From Armatimonadota bacterium (GTDB taxonomy: Bacteria; Armatimonadota; Armatimonadia; Armatimonadales; Capsulimonadaceae), in contig JANXMY010000190.1 in the NCBI GenBank assembly GCA_025354405.1, forward strand, positions 1-64,000: DNA of 64,000 nt, read 5' to 3'. The position numbers were made by a program, and so were the translations under genes. Positions 25,387 to 32,310 of this stretch are shown here, piece after piece. A model generated the notes under the pieces. That model was not told where the DNA came from. It made no database searches and worked only from the letters and a program-made list of their open reading frames with translations. Within the stretch, counting starts at the first letter, position 1, and each line of letters opens with the position of its first letter.

Positions 25387-26424
25387 TTAGAACTCAAATG
25401 CTTCATCGATTCGCCGCAGGTAATCGACTAGATCACCAATCTCCTCCGGCAGCGGCGCATGAAATTGCAGCCGCTTGCCGGAGCGTGGGTGATCGAAACT
25501 CAAGAAGTGCGCATGCAGCGCCTGTCCATGCAGCGCACCAAGCAATGCATTGACGGTCTGAAGCGGTGCTCCGCGCAGCAAATCCGCGCTGACTTTGCGC
25601 ATACCTCCGTACGTTGTATCCCCAACCACCGGGTAGCCTGCGAACGAGCAGTGGACACGTATTTGATGTGTACGGCCGGTTTGGAGGATTGCTTCCGTCC
25701 AGCTGAAGTCCGCGAGGTGCTCCATCAGCCGCAGCTCCGTTACCGCTTCCCGAACACCGGTAGGAAGTTCCCCACCCTCTCCCGACATACTATCTGTCTC
25801 AATGACCGTCATACGTTTTCGATCGCCCGGATGCCGGCCAATGGGGGCGTCAATCACCGCATGCTTGAAGGGAATTCGCCCCCAAAGCAGGGCATAGTAT
25901 TTGCGAACCGCTGTTCTTTCGCGGATCTGCGTGGAAAGGCTCTGATGCGACAGATCGTTCTTCGCGACGACCAGCAGACCGGACGTGTCTTTATCCAGGC
26001 GATGCACGATTCCAGGCCGCATCGTTCCGCCGATTCCTGAAAGACTGTCGCCGCAATGCGCCAGCAGGGCATTGACCAGCGTTCCCGTCTCTGAGCCGGG
26101 GGCGGGGTGAACGACGAGACCTTTGGCTTTGTTGATGACGATCAGATCGTCATCTTCGTAGACCACATCGAGCGGGATATCCTCGGGCTCCGCTTTTTCC
26201 AGCGGCCGAGCAGCAGGAATGTCCAGGAGAATTTTGTCGCCGGGACGGAGTCGGTAGCTTGCTTTCCCCGGCTTGTCATTCACAGTAATCGAATGTGTGC
26301 CGATGAGCCGCTGAATATGGGCACGAGAAATATCGGGCAGTCGCTCAGAGAGAAAGATGTCCAGTCGAAGATTCGTTTCTTCGTCTCCGACTTTCAGATT
26401 GTCACTTTTCAGATTATCACTCAA
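25387..26424 (-). CDS. rluD: 23S rRNA pseudouridine synthase, RluD family
   Basis: 345 residues. An N-terminal S4 RNA-binding domain (about 16-85) precedes the pseudouridine synthase domain with the catalytic HRLDKDTSGLLVVAK motif and the conserved GRTHQIRVH segment. It modifies uridines of helix 69 in 23S rRNA in characterised relatives. Its start overlaps the lgt stop by four bases, and it ends the rfbD-ileS operon. In Bacillus the homologue ylyB also follows lspA. The first residues contain a small duplication, SDNLK twice. Confidence 0.92.
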   Translation of the reverse strand: MSDNLKSDNLKVGDEETNLRLDIFLSERLPDISRAHIQRLIGTHSITVNDKPGKASYRLRPGDKILLDIPAARPLEKAEPEDIPLDVVYEDDDLIVINKAKGLVVHPAPGSETGTLVNALLAHCGDSLSGIGGTMRPGIVHRLDKDTSGLLVVAKNDLSHQSLSTQIRERTAVRKYYALLWGRIPFKHAVIDAPIGRHPGDRKRMTVIETDSMSGEGGELPTGVREAVTELRLMEHLADFSWTEAILQTGRTHQIRVHCSFAGYPVVGDTTYGGMRKVSADLLRGAPLQTVNALLGALHGQALHAHFLSFDHPRSGKRLQFHAPLPEEIGDLVDYLRRIDEAFEF

Positions 26425-27236
26425 AGGGTAGCGGCCTCTCTCGGCAGATGCGTCATCACTGGCCGAACGGGATATTTACGTCGCAGTATTGCCATCCCGA
26501 CCAATGCGACCGAAGCCATCGCCAGGCATAGCCACTGTACGTCGGTCAGGCCAAGGGCGACTACATCGGAAGTCGTTCCCGCACGCCATATCTCCATCAG
26601 GAATCGCTCAACCGAAGCGCCGATCAAATACCAGCAAAAGACCTGGCCGAGATACGACCTGCGGCGCTCCAGCCAGACCAACCCTATAAAGAAGACAAAG
26701 CTTAAGAGGCTGGCATACAGCTGCGTTGGATGGCTCCGAACAGTCAAATGTCCATCATCGAAAAAGCGCATGCCCCAGGGCATCTCCGTAGGCCCCCCAT
26801 AGCAGCAGCCATTGAGCAGGCAGCCGATACGTCCGATGGCATAGGCGACCATGACTGAGGGTGCAAATAAGTCAGCAATTTTCAGGATGGAAATTCGTTT
26901 AACAAGACAGTACACAACCGCCGCAGCGATTCCCCCGAAGAGGCCACCGTGGAACGATAGGCCGCCTTCCCAGACTTTGAAGATATTGCCGGGGAAGTCG
27001 GCTGCATGACGATACTGACTCCAGCTGATCGCGACAAACAGGAGACGTGCGCCCAGAACGCCGCAGCCGATCATCCAAATACCGACATCGAGAACGTGAT
27101 CGGGATGGATCCCCGGGTCATTCTGCCGCTTGGCAACCGTGTAAGCACGGCCTAGTGCCACCAAGAAAGCCAGCATGAGCACGACACCGTAGGTGTGCAC
27201 AACAAACGACCCATGTTGAAACAAAATAGGAAACAT
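26421..27236 (-). CDS. lgt: Prolipoprotein diacylglyceryl transferase
   Basis: Transfers diacylglycerol from phosphatidylglycerol to the lipobox cysteine of prolipoproteins in the inner membrane. 271 residues with seven hydrophobic helices. The family signature appears as IGRIGCLLNGCCYGGPT with the catalytic Arg, and an upstream HGGLFGG motif. A longer frame extends 30 codons upstream, but the ATG at 27236 (FPILFQHGSF) fits the family start and overlaps the lspA stop by one base (TGATG), so that start is chosen. It lies next to lspA, which performs the following step. Confidence 0.93.
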   Translation of the reverse strand: MFPILFQHGSFVVHTYGVVLMLAFLVALGRAYTVAKRQNDPGIHPDHVLDVGIWMIGCGVLGARLLFVAISWSQYRHAADFPGNIFKVWEGGLSFHGGLFGGIAAAVVYCLVKRISILKIADLFAPSVMVAYAIGRIGCLLNGCCYGGPTEMPWGMRFFDDGHLTVRSHPTQLYASLLSFVFFIGLVWLERRRSYLGQVFCWYLIGASVERFLMEIWRAGTTSDVVALGLTDVQWLCLAMASVALVGMAILRRKYPVRPVMTHLPREAATL

Positions 27237-27748
27237 CAGGGTTTCTCTTTCAGCACTGCGACCGATTCCGGCCTTGGTGCTTGCTGTCGACTGCCAATGA
27301 TTGCCAGCAGACCGACACCGATACAAATCGCACTATCTGCGAGATTAAAGATCGGGAAATGCCAGGAGGGTCCTGATCCGGCATGAAAATCCAGAAAGTC
27401 AATCACATATCCGCGCGTTATCCGGTCCCACATATTGCCCAGCGCACCGCCGAGCGGCAGCGCCAGTGCTACCGCCAGCAGGCGGGGCAAAGGACTTTGC
27501 ACACGCAGGCTATAGACGACGATAGCAAGGGCGGCAATTCCTGCGGCAACGGCCAGAAGCTGTGTGCCATGGGGCAAGATGCCAAATGCACCACCCGTGT
27601 TAACGCTAAAGGTCAGTGCGAAAAAGCCGGGAATAATCTCCCGGCCTTCCTCCGGCCAATGGAAATGAGACCAAAAGACCCAATGCTTCGCACCTTGATC
27701 AGCCGTAAAGACGAGCAGAGCCAGAACGTAGAGGCCAGCACGATTCAA
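27236..27748 (-). CDS. lspA: Lipoprotein signal peptidase (signal peptidase II)
   Basis: 170-residue aspartyl protease with four membrane helices that cleaves the signal peptide of diacylglyceryl-modified lipoproteins. Conserved boxes: NTGGAFG, GALGNMWDRI, VIDFLDFH and FNLADSAI, with the two catalytic aspartates in the last boxes. The start is TTG at 27748, overlapping the TGA of the YlyA-like gene, so translation is coupled. Lgt immediately downstream completes the lipoprotein maturation pair. Confidence 0.94.
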   Translation of the reverse strand: MNRAGLYVLALLVFTADQGAKHWVFWSHFHWPEEGREIIPGFFALTFSVNTGGAFGILPHGTQLLAVAAGIAALAIVVYSLRVQSPLPRLLAVALALPLGGALGNMWDRITRGYVIDFLDFHAGSGPSWHFPIFNLADSAICIGVGLLAIIGSRQQAPRPESVAVLKEKP

Positions 27749-28110
27749 ATTGTGTCGTCCTGATCCACGGTGGTCAATGCGTAAGGCAATGCCTCTAGAC
27801 GCGCCATCGGAATCGGCGCGCCATCGATATCGGAAAGCCCATACGTCCCATCTTGGATCTTTGCCAGCGCACGGTCGATCTTTGCCAGTATCCGGTTCAT
27901 GTTGTCAGTCGCCGCTCCGTCTCGCTCTCGATCAAAGAGGTTTGTGGCTTCATCCGCAGGATTGTTGCCGTCATTGTGCGAAAGCTCACTTGGGGCATCG
28001 TCTTCCGTATCGCTTTGGTCGTCCCGGATGTAACGGTCACGGTCTAATTCAATACGTTTTTTTTCTTTATGCAGCATTTGGGAGAAATGCGCGATTTTTT
28101 CTGCGGTCAT
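27745..28110 (-). CDS. YlyA/DksA-like protein without zinc-finger cysteines
   Basis: 121 residues. A helical coiled-coil N-terminus is followed by an acidic loop (DQSDTEDDAPSE) and the DksA/TraR-type C-terminal motif IQDGTYGLSDIDGAPIPMARLEALPYA. In the family this region reads GxYGxCxxCGxxIxxxRLxAxPxAxxCxxC; here the cysteine positions are Ser93, Asp96 and non-Cys residues, and the protein contains no Cys at all. Position between ileS and lspA matches B. subtilis ylyA, an RNA-polymerase-binding protein. The ATG 28110 has AAAGG six bases upstream; a longer GTG-initiated form (28143) is possible. Function is likely through RNA polymerase, with a fold not dependent on zinc. Confidence 0.78.
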   Translation of the reverse strand: MTAEKIAHFSQMLHKEKKRIELDRDRYIRDDQSDTEDDAPSELSHNDGNNPADEATNLFDRERDGAATDNMNRILAKIDRALAKIQDGTYGLSDIDGAPIPMARLEALPYALTTVDQDDTI

Positions 28111-28142
28111 GGATTGCCTTTCATTCACTAAATCAGAGGGCA

Positions 28143-30998
28143 CTAAATTAGCCGCCGCGATGCGACTTCGCCATCGCTCGACACTAACCAGCTTCGCGCA
28201 CAGCCGCTTGCACAGAATGCTGCCGGGTCGGTCGCTTGATCGCCTCCATCGGGTATGGCGATCCAGCAGCGCGCGCAGCGAATCCCCGGCGCAGGACCGC
28301 TGTTTTCGATTTGCAGGCCCGGCACTTTGCTTTCGCGCAGCGTGACACGAGAGACGAGAAATAGACTTGGAAGCTGATTAAGATACGGGTTCAGGGCAGC
28401 ATAAGTTTCCGCGTCGGCGGTTAGGGTCACACTGAGCTCCAGCCGCTTTTTTGTGCCTTCAAGTGCTTTGTTGACAGCATCCCTGGCCGCCAGCAATGGC
28501 TCCCACCGCTTTTCCAGCTCGTGATCACGCAGGTCAGCCCGGTAGGAAGGCATGGCTGCGAGCAGCACCGAGACCGGCTTGTTCGGCAGAGACAGTTTTT
28601 GCCAGACCTCCTCAGAGGTGAATGAGAGGATCGGTGCCAGCAAACGTGAGAGGCAGCTCGTAATCTCGAAGAGCACGGTTTGTGCCGAGCGGCGCTCGTC
28701 AGAAGTGGCTCCGAACGCATAGAGACGGTCTTTCAGGACGTCCAGATAAAACGCACTTAAGTCCTGAGCACAAAAGTGCAGCAAGGTCTGAGCGACGCGC
28801 GGATACTCATAAACTTCGTAGGATTGCAGGCACTTATGCACTACTTCGTTCAGCTTATGCATTGCCCAGCGGTCAATCTCGAGCAGCTTGTCTGTAGGCA
28901 CAGCGTGCAGCACCGGGTCGAAATCGTACAGATTGCTGAGGGTAAAGCGCAGCGTATTCCTCAGTGTCCGGTAGCTGGTGGCGGTCTGTTCCATCAGGGC
29001 ATTGCCAACGCGAACATCGGCGAAATAGTCCGAGAGGCAGACCCAGAGGCGCAGAACATCCGCCCCGTACTTCTCAACAACTGCCTGCGGAGCGACACCG
29101 TTCATCTGAGATTTGGACATTTTGCGTCCCTGTTCGTCCAGGGTCCAGCCATTTGTGACAACCTGCTTGTACGGAGCAGCGCCCCGAGTAGCGACACCGA
29201 TCATCAGCGAGGAATTAAACCAGCCCCGGTGCTGGTCACCTCCTTCAAGATAGGCGTCGGCAGGATAAGTCAGCCCCGGCCACTGCTCCAGAACCGTCCG
29301 GCAGGTAGAGCCTGAGTCGAACCAGACATCGAAGATATCGGTTTCTTTGATAAACTCGGTCTCGCCCGTTTCCGGATGCGCGTACCCATCTGGAAGGATG
29401 TCTTTGACATCAGTCTCGAACCAAGCGTCTGTGCCCCGCTCAGTGATCAAATCGCGAACGCAGCCAATGCTTTCCCGGTTGAGCAGCGGTGTCCCTGAAG
29501 GCTGGGCATAGAACACGGGAATTCCGACGCCCCAGGCCCGCTGCCGGGAAATACACCAGTCAGGACGCCCCGCGACCATTGCGGTAATTCTGTTCTTAGA
29601 CTCTTCTGGGAACCAGCGCACACTGTCAATGGCCTTCAGACACTTTTCACGATGGTTCTTGTTGTCAATACTGACGAACCATTGCACCGTCGCTCGATAA
29701 ACAAGCGGATCATGCGAGCGCCAGCCATGCGGATAGGAGTGAAAAATCTCCTCACGCGCGAGCAGTGCACCGGCTTCGGTCAGCCGCTCCATGACTTTTT
29801 CCTGCCCGGCGCCCAGCTTGAGGCCTTCGAAGTCCGGCCCAGCCTCCTCATTGAAGTACCCATTGCCGGTGAGCACCTGCAGGGTCGACAAGTTATACTT
29901 CTGGCCCGTAAGAAAGTCGTCTTTACCGTGTCCAGGAGCCGTATGGACCAGGCCGGTACCGTCGGTCGTAGTGACGTAGTCTGCCAGTACCAGTGGGGAA
30001 GCTCGCTCATACAGGGGATGCTGGAACATCAAATTGCTCAGGTCACGGCCTTTGAGTGTCTTGATGACTTCCCATCCCGCAAAGTTTGCGGCGGCCATGG
30101 TCGCCCCCAGCCGCTCGCTCGCAACTAAATACCACGACGTCTCATGCTTAACAATGACATAGTCGATATTCGGTCCAGCGGCGATCGCGACATTTGCGGG
30201 AATGGTCCAGGGCGTTGTCGTCCAGATAATCGTGCTGCAGGCACTATGGTCGGCATCTGCCCCGAATACACCGTCCGGGTCCGTTCGCAGGCCAAAGCGC
30301 ACGTAGATTGAAGGATCAGTACGGTCAGCGTACTCGATCTCTGCATCCGCCAGAGCTGTTTCATCGACCAGCGACCAGTAAACGGGCCGTAGGCCGCGAT
30401 AGATATAGCCGGACGCCACCATTTCCGCGAACACGTCAAGTTCTTTGGCCGCCATCTCCTTCGACATAGTCAAGTAGGGATGATCCCAATCGCCTCGGAT
30501 GCCGAGACGCTGGAACTGCAGTGATTGCTTGCCGACCCACTCTTCAGCCACTTCTCGGCAGCGGTGCCGAATTTCCATGCGTGTTGGGGTCAGGTTTTTG
30601 GCGCGAAATTCTTTGGCTACCAGGACTTCAATCGGCAGGCCGTTGTTATCCCACCCCGGCACATAGGGAGCGGAATAGCCTTCCATACTGCGGTACTTGG
30701 TGGTCACGTCTTTGAGAATTTTATTGAAAGCATGTCCGATATGGATGTCGCCATTAGAAAAGGGCGGCCCATCGTGCAGAACAAACGATCCCCGGCTAGT
30801 CCTCGGCTTGAGCGACTCTTTATAGACTTTATGGGTCTTCCAAAATTCCAGGGTCTGCGGCTCACGCTTGGGAAGGTTCGCACGCTGGGGAATGGAATCA
30901 GGATTCGTATCCATGCCGTCCGGGTTTTTAACGTCGGGCTTTGGCACATTTAAAGTGTGGCTGTAATTAATGGTCGTTGGGGTTTCTTCCGTCATCAC
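28143..30998 (-). CDS. ileS: Isoleucyl-tRNA synthetase
   Basis: 951-residue class I aminoacyl-tRNA synthetase charging tRNA-Ile. HIGH is at residues 86-89 and KMSKS near 621-625; the editing domain lies between (GTGLVHTAPGHGKDD). The C-terminal zinc site begins CARCW but the second half reads CASGC, a three-residue gap instead of the usual CxxC, so metal binding may be altered. Start ATG 30998 overlaps the rfbD stop by four bases. The order ileS-ylyA-lspA is shared with Firmicutes. Confidence 0.95.
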   Translation of the reverse strand: MMTEETPTTINYSHTLNVPKPDVKNPDGMDTNPDSIPQRANLPKREPQTLEFWKTHKVYKESLKPRTSRGSFVLHDGPPFSNGDIHIGHAFNKILKDVTTKYRSMEGYSAPYVPGWDNNGLPIEVLVAKEFRAKNLTPTRMEIRHRCREVAEEWVGKQSLQFQRLGIRGDWDHPYLTMSKEMAAKELDVFAEMVASGYIYRGLRPVYWSLVDETALADAEIEYADRTDPSIYVRFGLRTDPDGVFGADADHSACSTIIWTTTPWTIPANVAIAAGPNIDYVIVKHETSWYLVASERLGATMAAANFAGWEVIKTLKGRDLSNLMFQHPLYERASPLVLADYVTTTDGTGLVHTAPGHGKDDFLTGQKYNLSTLQVLTGNGYFNEEAGPDFEGLKLGAGQEKVMERLTEAGALLAREEIFHSYPHGWRSHDPLVYRATVQWFVSIDNKNHREKCLKAIDSVRWFPEESKNRITAMVAGRPDWCISRQRAWGVGIPVFYAQPSGTPLLNRESIGCVRDLITERGTDAWFETDVKDILPDGYAHPETGETEFIKETDIFDVWFDSGSTCRTVLEQWPGLTYPADAYLEGGDQHRGWFNSSLMIGVATRGAAPYKQVVTNGWTLDEQGRKMSKSQMNGVAPQAVVEKYGADVLRLWVCLSDYFADVRVGNALMEQTATSYRTLRNTLRFTLSNLYDFDPVLHAVPTDKLLEIDRWAMHKLNEVVHKCLQSYEVYEYPRVAQTLLHFCAQDLSAFYLDVLKDRLYAFGATSDERRSAQTVLFEITSCLSRLLAPILSFTSEEVWQKLSLPNKPVSVLLAAMPSYRADLRDHELEKRWEPLLAARDAVNKALEGTKKRLELSVTLTADAETYAALNPYLNQLPSLFLVSRVTLRESKVPGLQIENSGPAPGIRCARCWIAIPDGGDQATDPAAFCASGCARSWLVSSDGEVASRRLI

Positions 30999-31894
30999 TC
31001 AATCTTTCCGAAATCGCGTGCCGAGGCTAAGAATGCGTCCAAAGCCGATTCCCAGGGCCGCAATGTATCTTTTCCTTGTAGCTCCAATACGTAGTGGCGT
31101 AAAACGCTGTAGGCTGGTCGTTTTGTCGGTGAACCAAATCGCTGGGCGTATTCATCTGATGTTATCGGCGTCACCCGGGTGCCAACAAGACCATTCTTCC
31201 GAAGAATAGCTTCGGCAAACCCCTGCCAGTTCGTCTCGCCACCGTTGCTAACATGGTATACCCCGTACAGGGGTGATTGAATAATCCCGATAATCGCTTC
31301 CACCAGATCGACAGAATAAGTGGGGGTGCCAAACTGGTCGGCGACGATCGGAATTTCCGGCTTCGTCTTCGCCAGGCTGAGAATGGTGTAAGGAAAGTTT
31401 TTCCCGTGTGTCCCATACAGCCATGAAGTGCGCACCACATAGCAGCGCCGGCAGGCAGAGCGGGCCAGGTTTTCTCCGGCGAGCTTGGATGCTCCGTAAT
31501 GGCTGATCGGGTTCGGCAGGTCAAACTCTGTGTAACGAGCCCTTTTCGAGCCATCGAACACGAAATCTGTGGAAATTGCCACCAGTGCTGCACCAATTTC
31601 TTCCGCTGCACTCGCGACGTTCCAGGTCCCTATTGCATTGACTTTGTGCGCCAGATCCGGGTCACGCTCACAGCCGTCAACATTGGTATATGCTGCCCCA
31701 TGAAATACCAGATCGGGCCGAACTTCCGCGAATAATTTACGCGTTAGATCGTAATTTGTAATGTCCAGCGGCCGTATCTTGTCAGTCGCCGCCAGCTCAA
31801 CATCCGTGGGGATCACTTCATAACCATATTCGGAGAAAATGCGCCATGCATCTGTCCCCAGCATCCCTGCAGCCCCGGTAATTAAAATACGCAT
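30995..31894 (-). CDS. rfbD: dTDP-4-dehydrorhamnose reductase (RmlD family)
   Basis: 299-residue short-chain dehydrogenase of the extended type. The N-terminus MRILITGAAGMLG carries the NAD(P) GxxGxxG motif; STDFVFDGS and YGASKLAGE contain the catalytic Ser/Tyr/Lys set. It reduces dTDP-4-keto-L-rhamnose to dTDP-L-rhamnose for surface glycans. No other rml gene is nearby, so another sugar nucleotide reductase of the family is possible. As first gene of the ileS-lspA-lgt operon it has a near-leaderless start: TATAAT ends 11 bases before the ATG. Confidence 0.88.
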   Translation of the reverse strand: MRILITGAAGMLGTDAWRIFSEYGYEVIPTDVELAATDKIRPLDITNYDLTRKLFAEVRPDLVFHGAAYTNVDGCERDPDLAHKVNAIGTWNVASAAEEIGAALVAISTDFVFDGSKRARYTEFDLPNPISHYGASKLAGENLARSACRRCYVVRTSWLYGTHGKNFPYTILSLAKTKPEIPIVADQFGTPTYSVDLVEAIIGIIQSPLYGVYHVSNGGETNWQGFAEAILRKNGLVGTRVTPITSDEYAQRFGSPTKRPAYSVLRHYVLELQGKDTLRPWESALDAFLASARDFGKIE

Positions 31895-31904
31895 AATTGC
31901 GCCT

Positions 31905-31934
31905 ATTATACGCGATATCTACCCGGTGCGTCAA
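31905..31934 (-). promoter_or_regulatory. Promoter of the rfbD-ileS-lspA-lgt-rluD operon
   Basis: On the minus strand TTGACG (31934-31929), an 18-base spacer and a perfect TATAAT (31910-31905). The rfbD ATG at 31894 is only ten bases further, leaving a leader of a few bases and no ribosome site. Confidence 0.8.
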
Positions 31935-31953
31935 GAAACGCCCGGGACACAAA

Positions 31954-31992
31954 AAGACCGCCTGTGCTTTATAAAAAAGCACAGGCGGTCTT
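31954..31992 (-). terminator. Rho-independent terminator of the tRNA-Thr/tRNA-Tyr transcript
   Basis: A 16-bp perfect stem (31954-31969 with 31977-31992) around a seven-base loop. On the minus strand the stem is followed by a run of T, directly downstream of tRNA-Tyr. Confidence 0.9.
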
Positions 31993-31999
31993 CTCTTTA

Positions 32000-32082
32000 T
32001 GGGCCGGACAAGATTTGAACTTGTGTAGGCTTGCACCGACGATTTTACAGACCGCCTCCTTTAACCACTCGGACACCGACCC
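32000..32082 (-). tRNA. tRNA-Tyr (GTA)
   Basis: An 83-base class II tRNA. The acceptor stem GGGTCGG/CCGGCCC pairs with one G-T, the anticodon loop CTGTAAA gives anticodon GTA, the T arm is ACAAG-TTCAAAT-CTTGT, and the long variable arm is as expected for bacterial tRNA-Tyr. The discriminator is A; CCA is not encoded. Second gene of a two-tRNA transcript. Confidence 0.95.
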
Positions 32083-32116
32083 ATGTTATGCGCGAAAAAT
32101 ACCCCTAAGTGAAATC

Positions 32117-32189
32117 GGCCGGGAACAGGATTCGAACCCGCGACATGCGCTTTACAAAAGCGCCGCTCTACCAACTGAGCTATCCCGGC
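32117..32189 (-). tRNA. tRNA-Thr (TGT)
   Basis: A 73-base tRNA: acceptor GCCGGGA/TCCCGGC, D arm GCTC...GAGC, anticodon arm GCGCT-TTTGTAA-AGCGC with anticodon TGT for ACA codons, T arm GCGGG-TTCGAAT-CCTGT with two G-T pairs. The base after the acceptor stem (discriminator) reads C, which is unusual for threonine tRNAs, where A or T is expected. CCA is not encoded. It lies 34 bases upstream of tRNA-Tyr in the same transcript. Confidence 0.94.
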
Positions 32190-32244
32190 ATCTTGGTGTT
32201 TTCCTATTTCATCCCTGCGTCGTCCCTAACGCTTTTACAGAGGA

Positions 32245-32274
32245 AATATACCTTCTGACACCCGGCTTTGTCAA
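32245..32274 (-). promoter_or_regulatory. Strong promoter of the tRNA operon
   Basis: On the minus strand a perfect TTGACA (32274-32269), an 18-base spacer and TATATT (32250-32245). Transcription would start near 32238, about 49 bases before tRNA-Thr. Confidence 0.85.
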
Positions 32275-32289
32275 GGGCACAAAGCCGGG
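32261..32289 (-). terminator. 11-bp hairpin downstream of the GH2 gene, overlapping the tRNA promoter
   Basis: cccggctttgt (32261-32271) pairs perfectly with acaaagccggg (32279-32289). It starts 22 bases after the GH2 stop codon (minus strand) and could terminate that mRNA, although no T run follows. The tRNA -35 box lies inside the hairpin. Confidence 0.6.
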
Positions 32290-32310
32290 ATTGCTAATAC
32301 CAGAGGAATA

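Noticed and set aside
31959-32058. Possible attachment site: AGGCGGTCT shared by tRNA-Tyr and the terminator
   Set aside because: Only nine bases are shared, no integrase or mobile gene is nearby, and the terminator copy is explained by its own stem.
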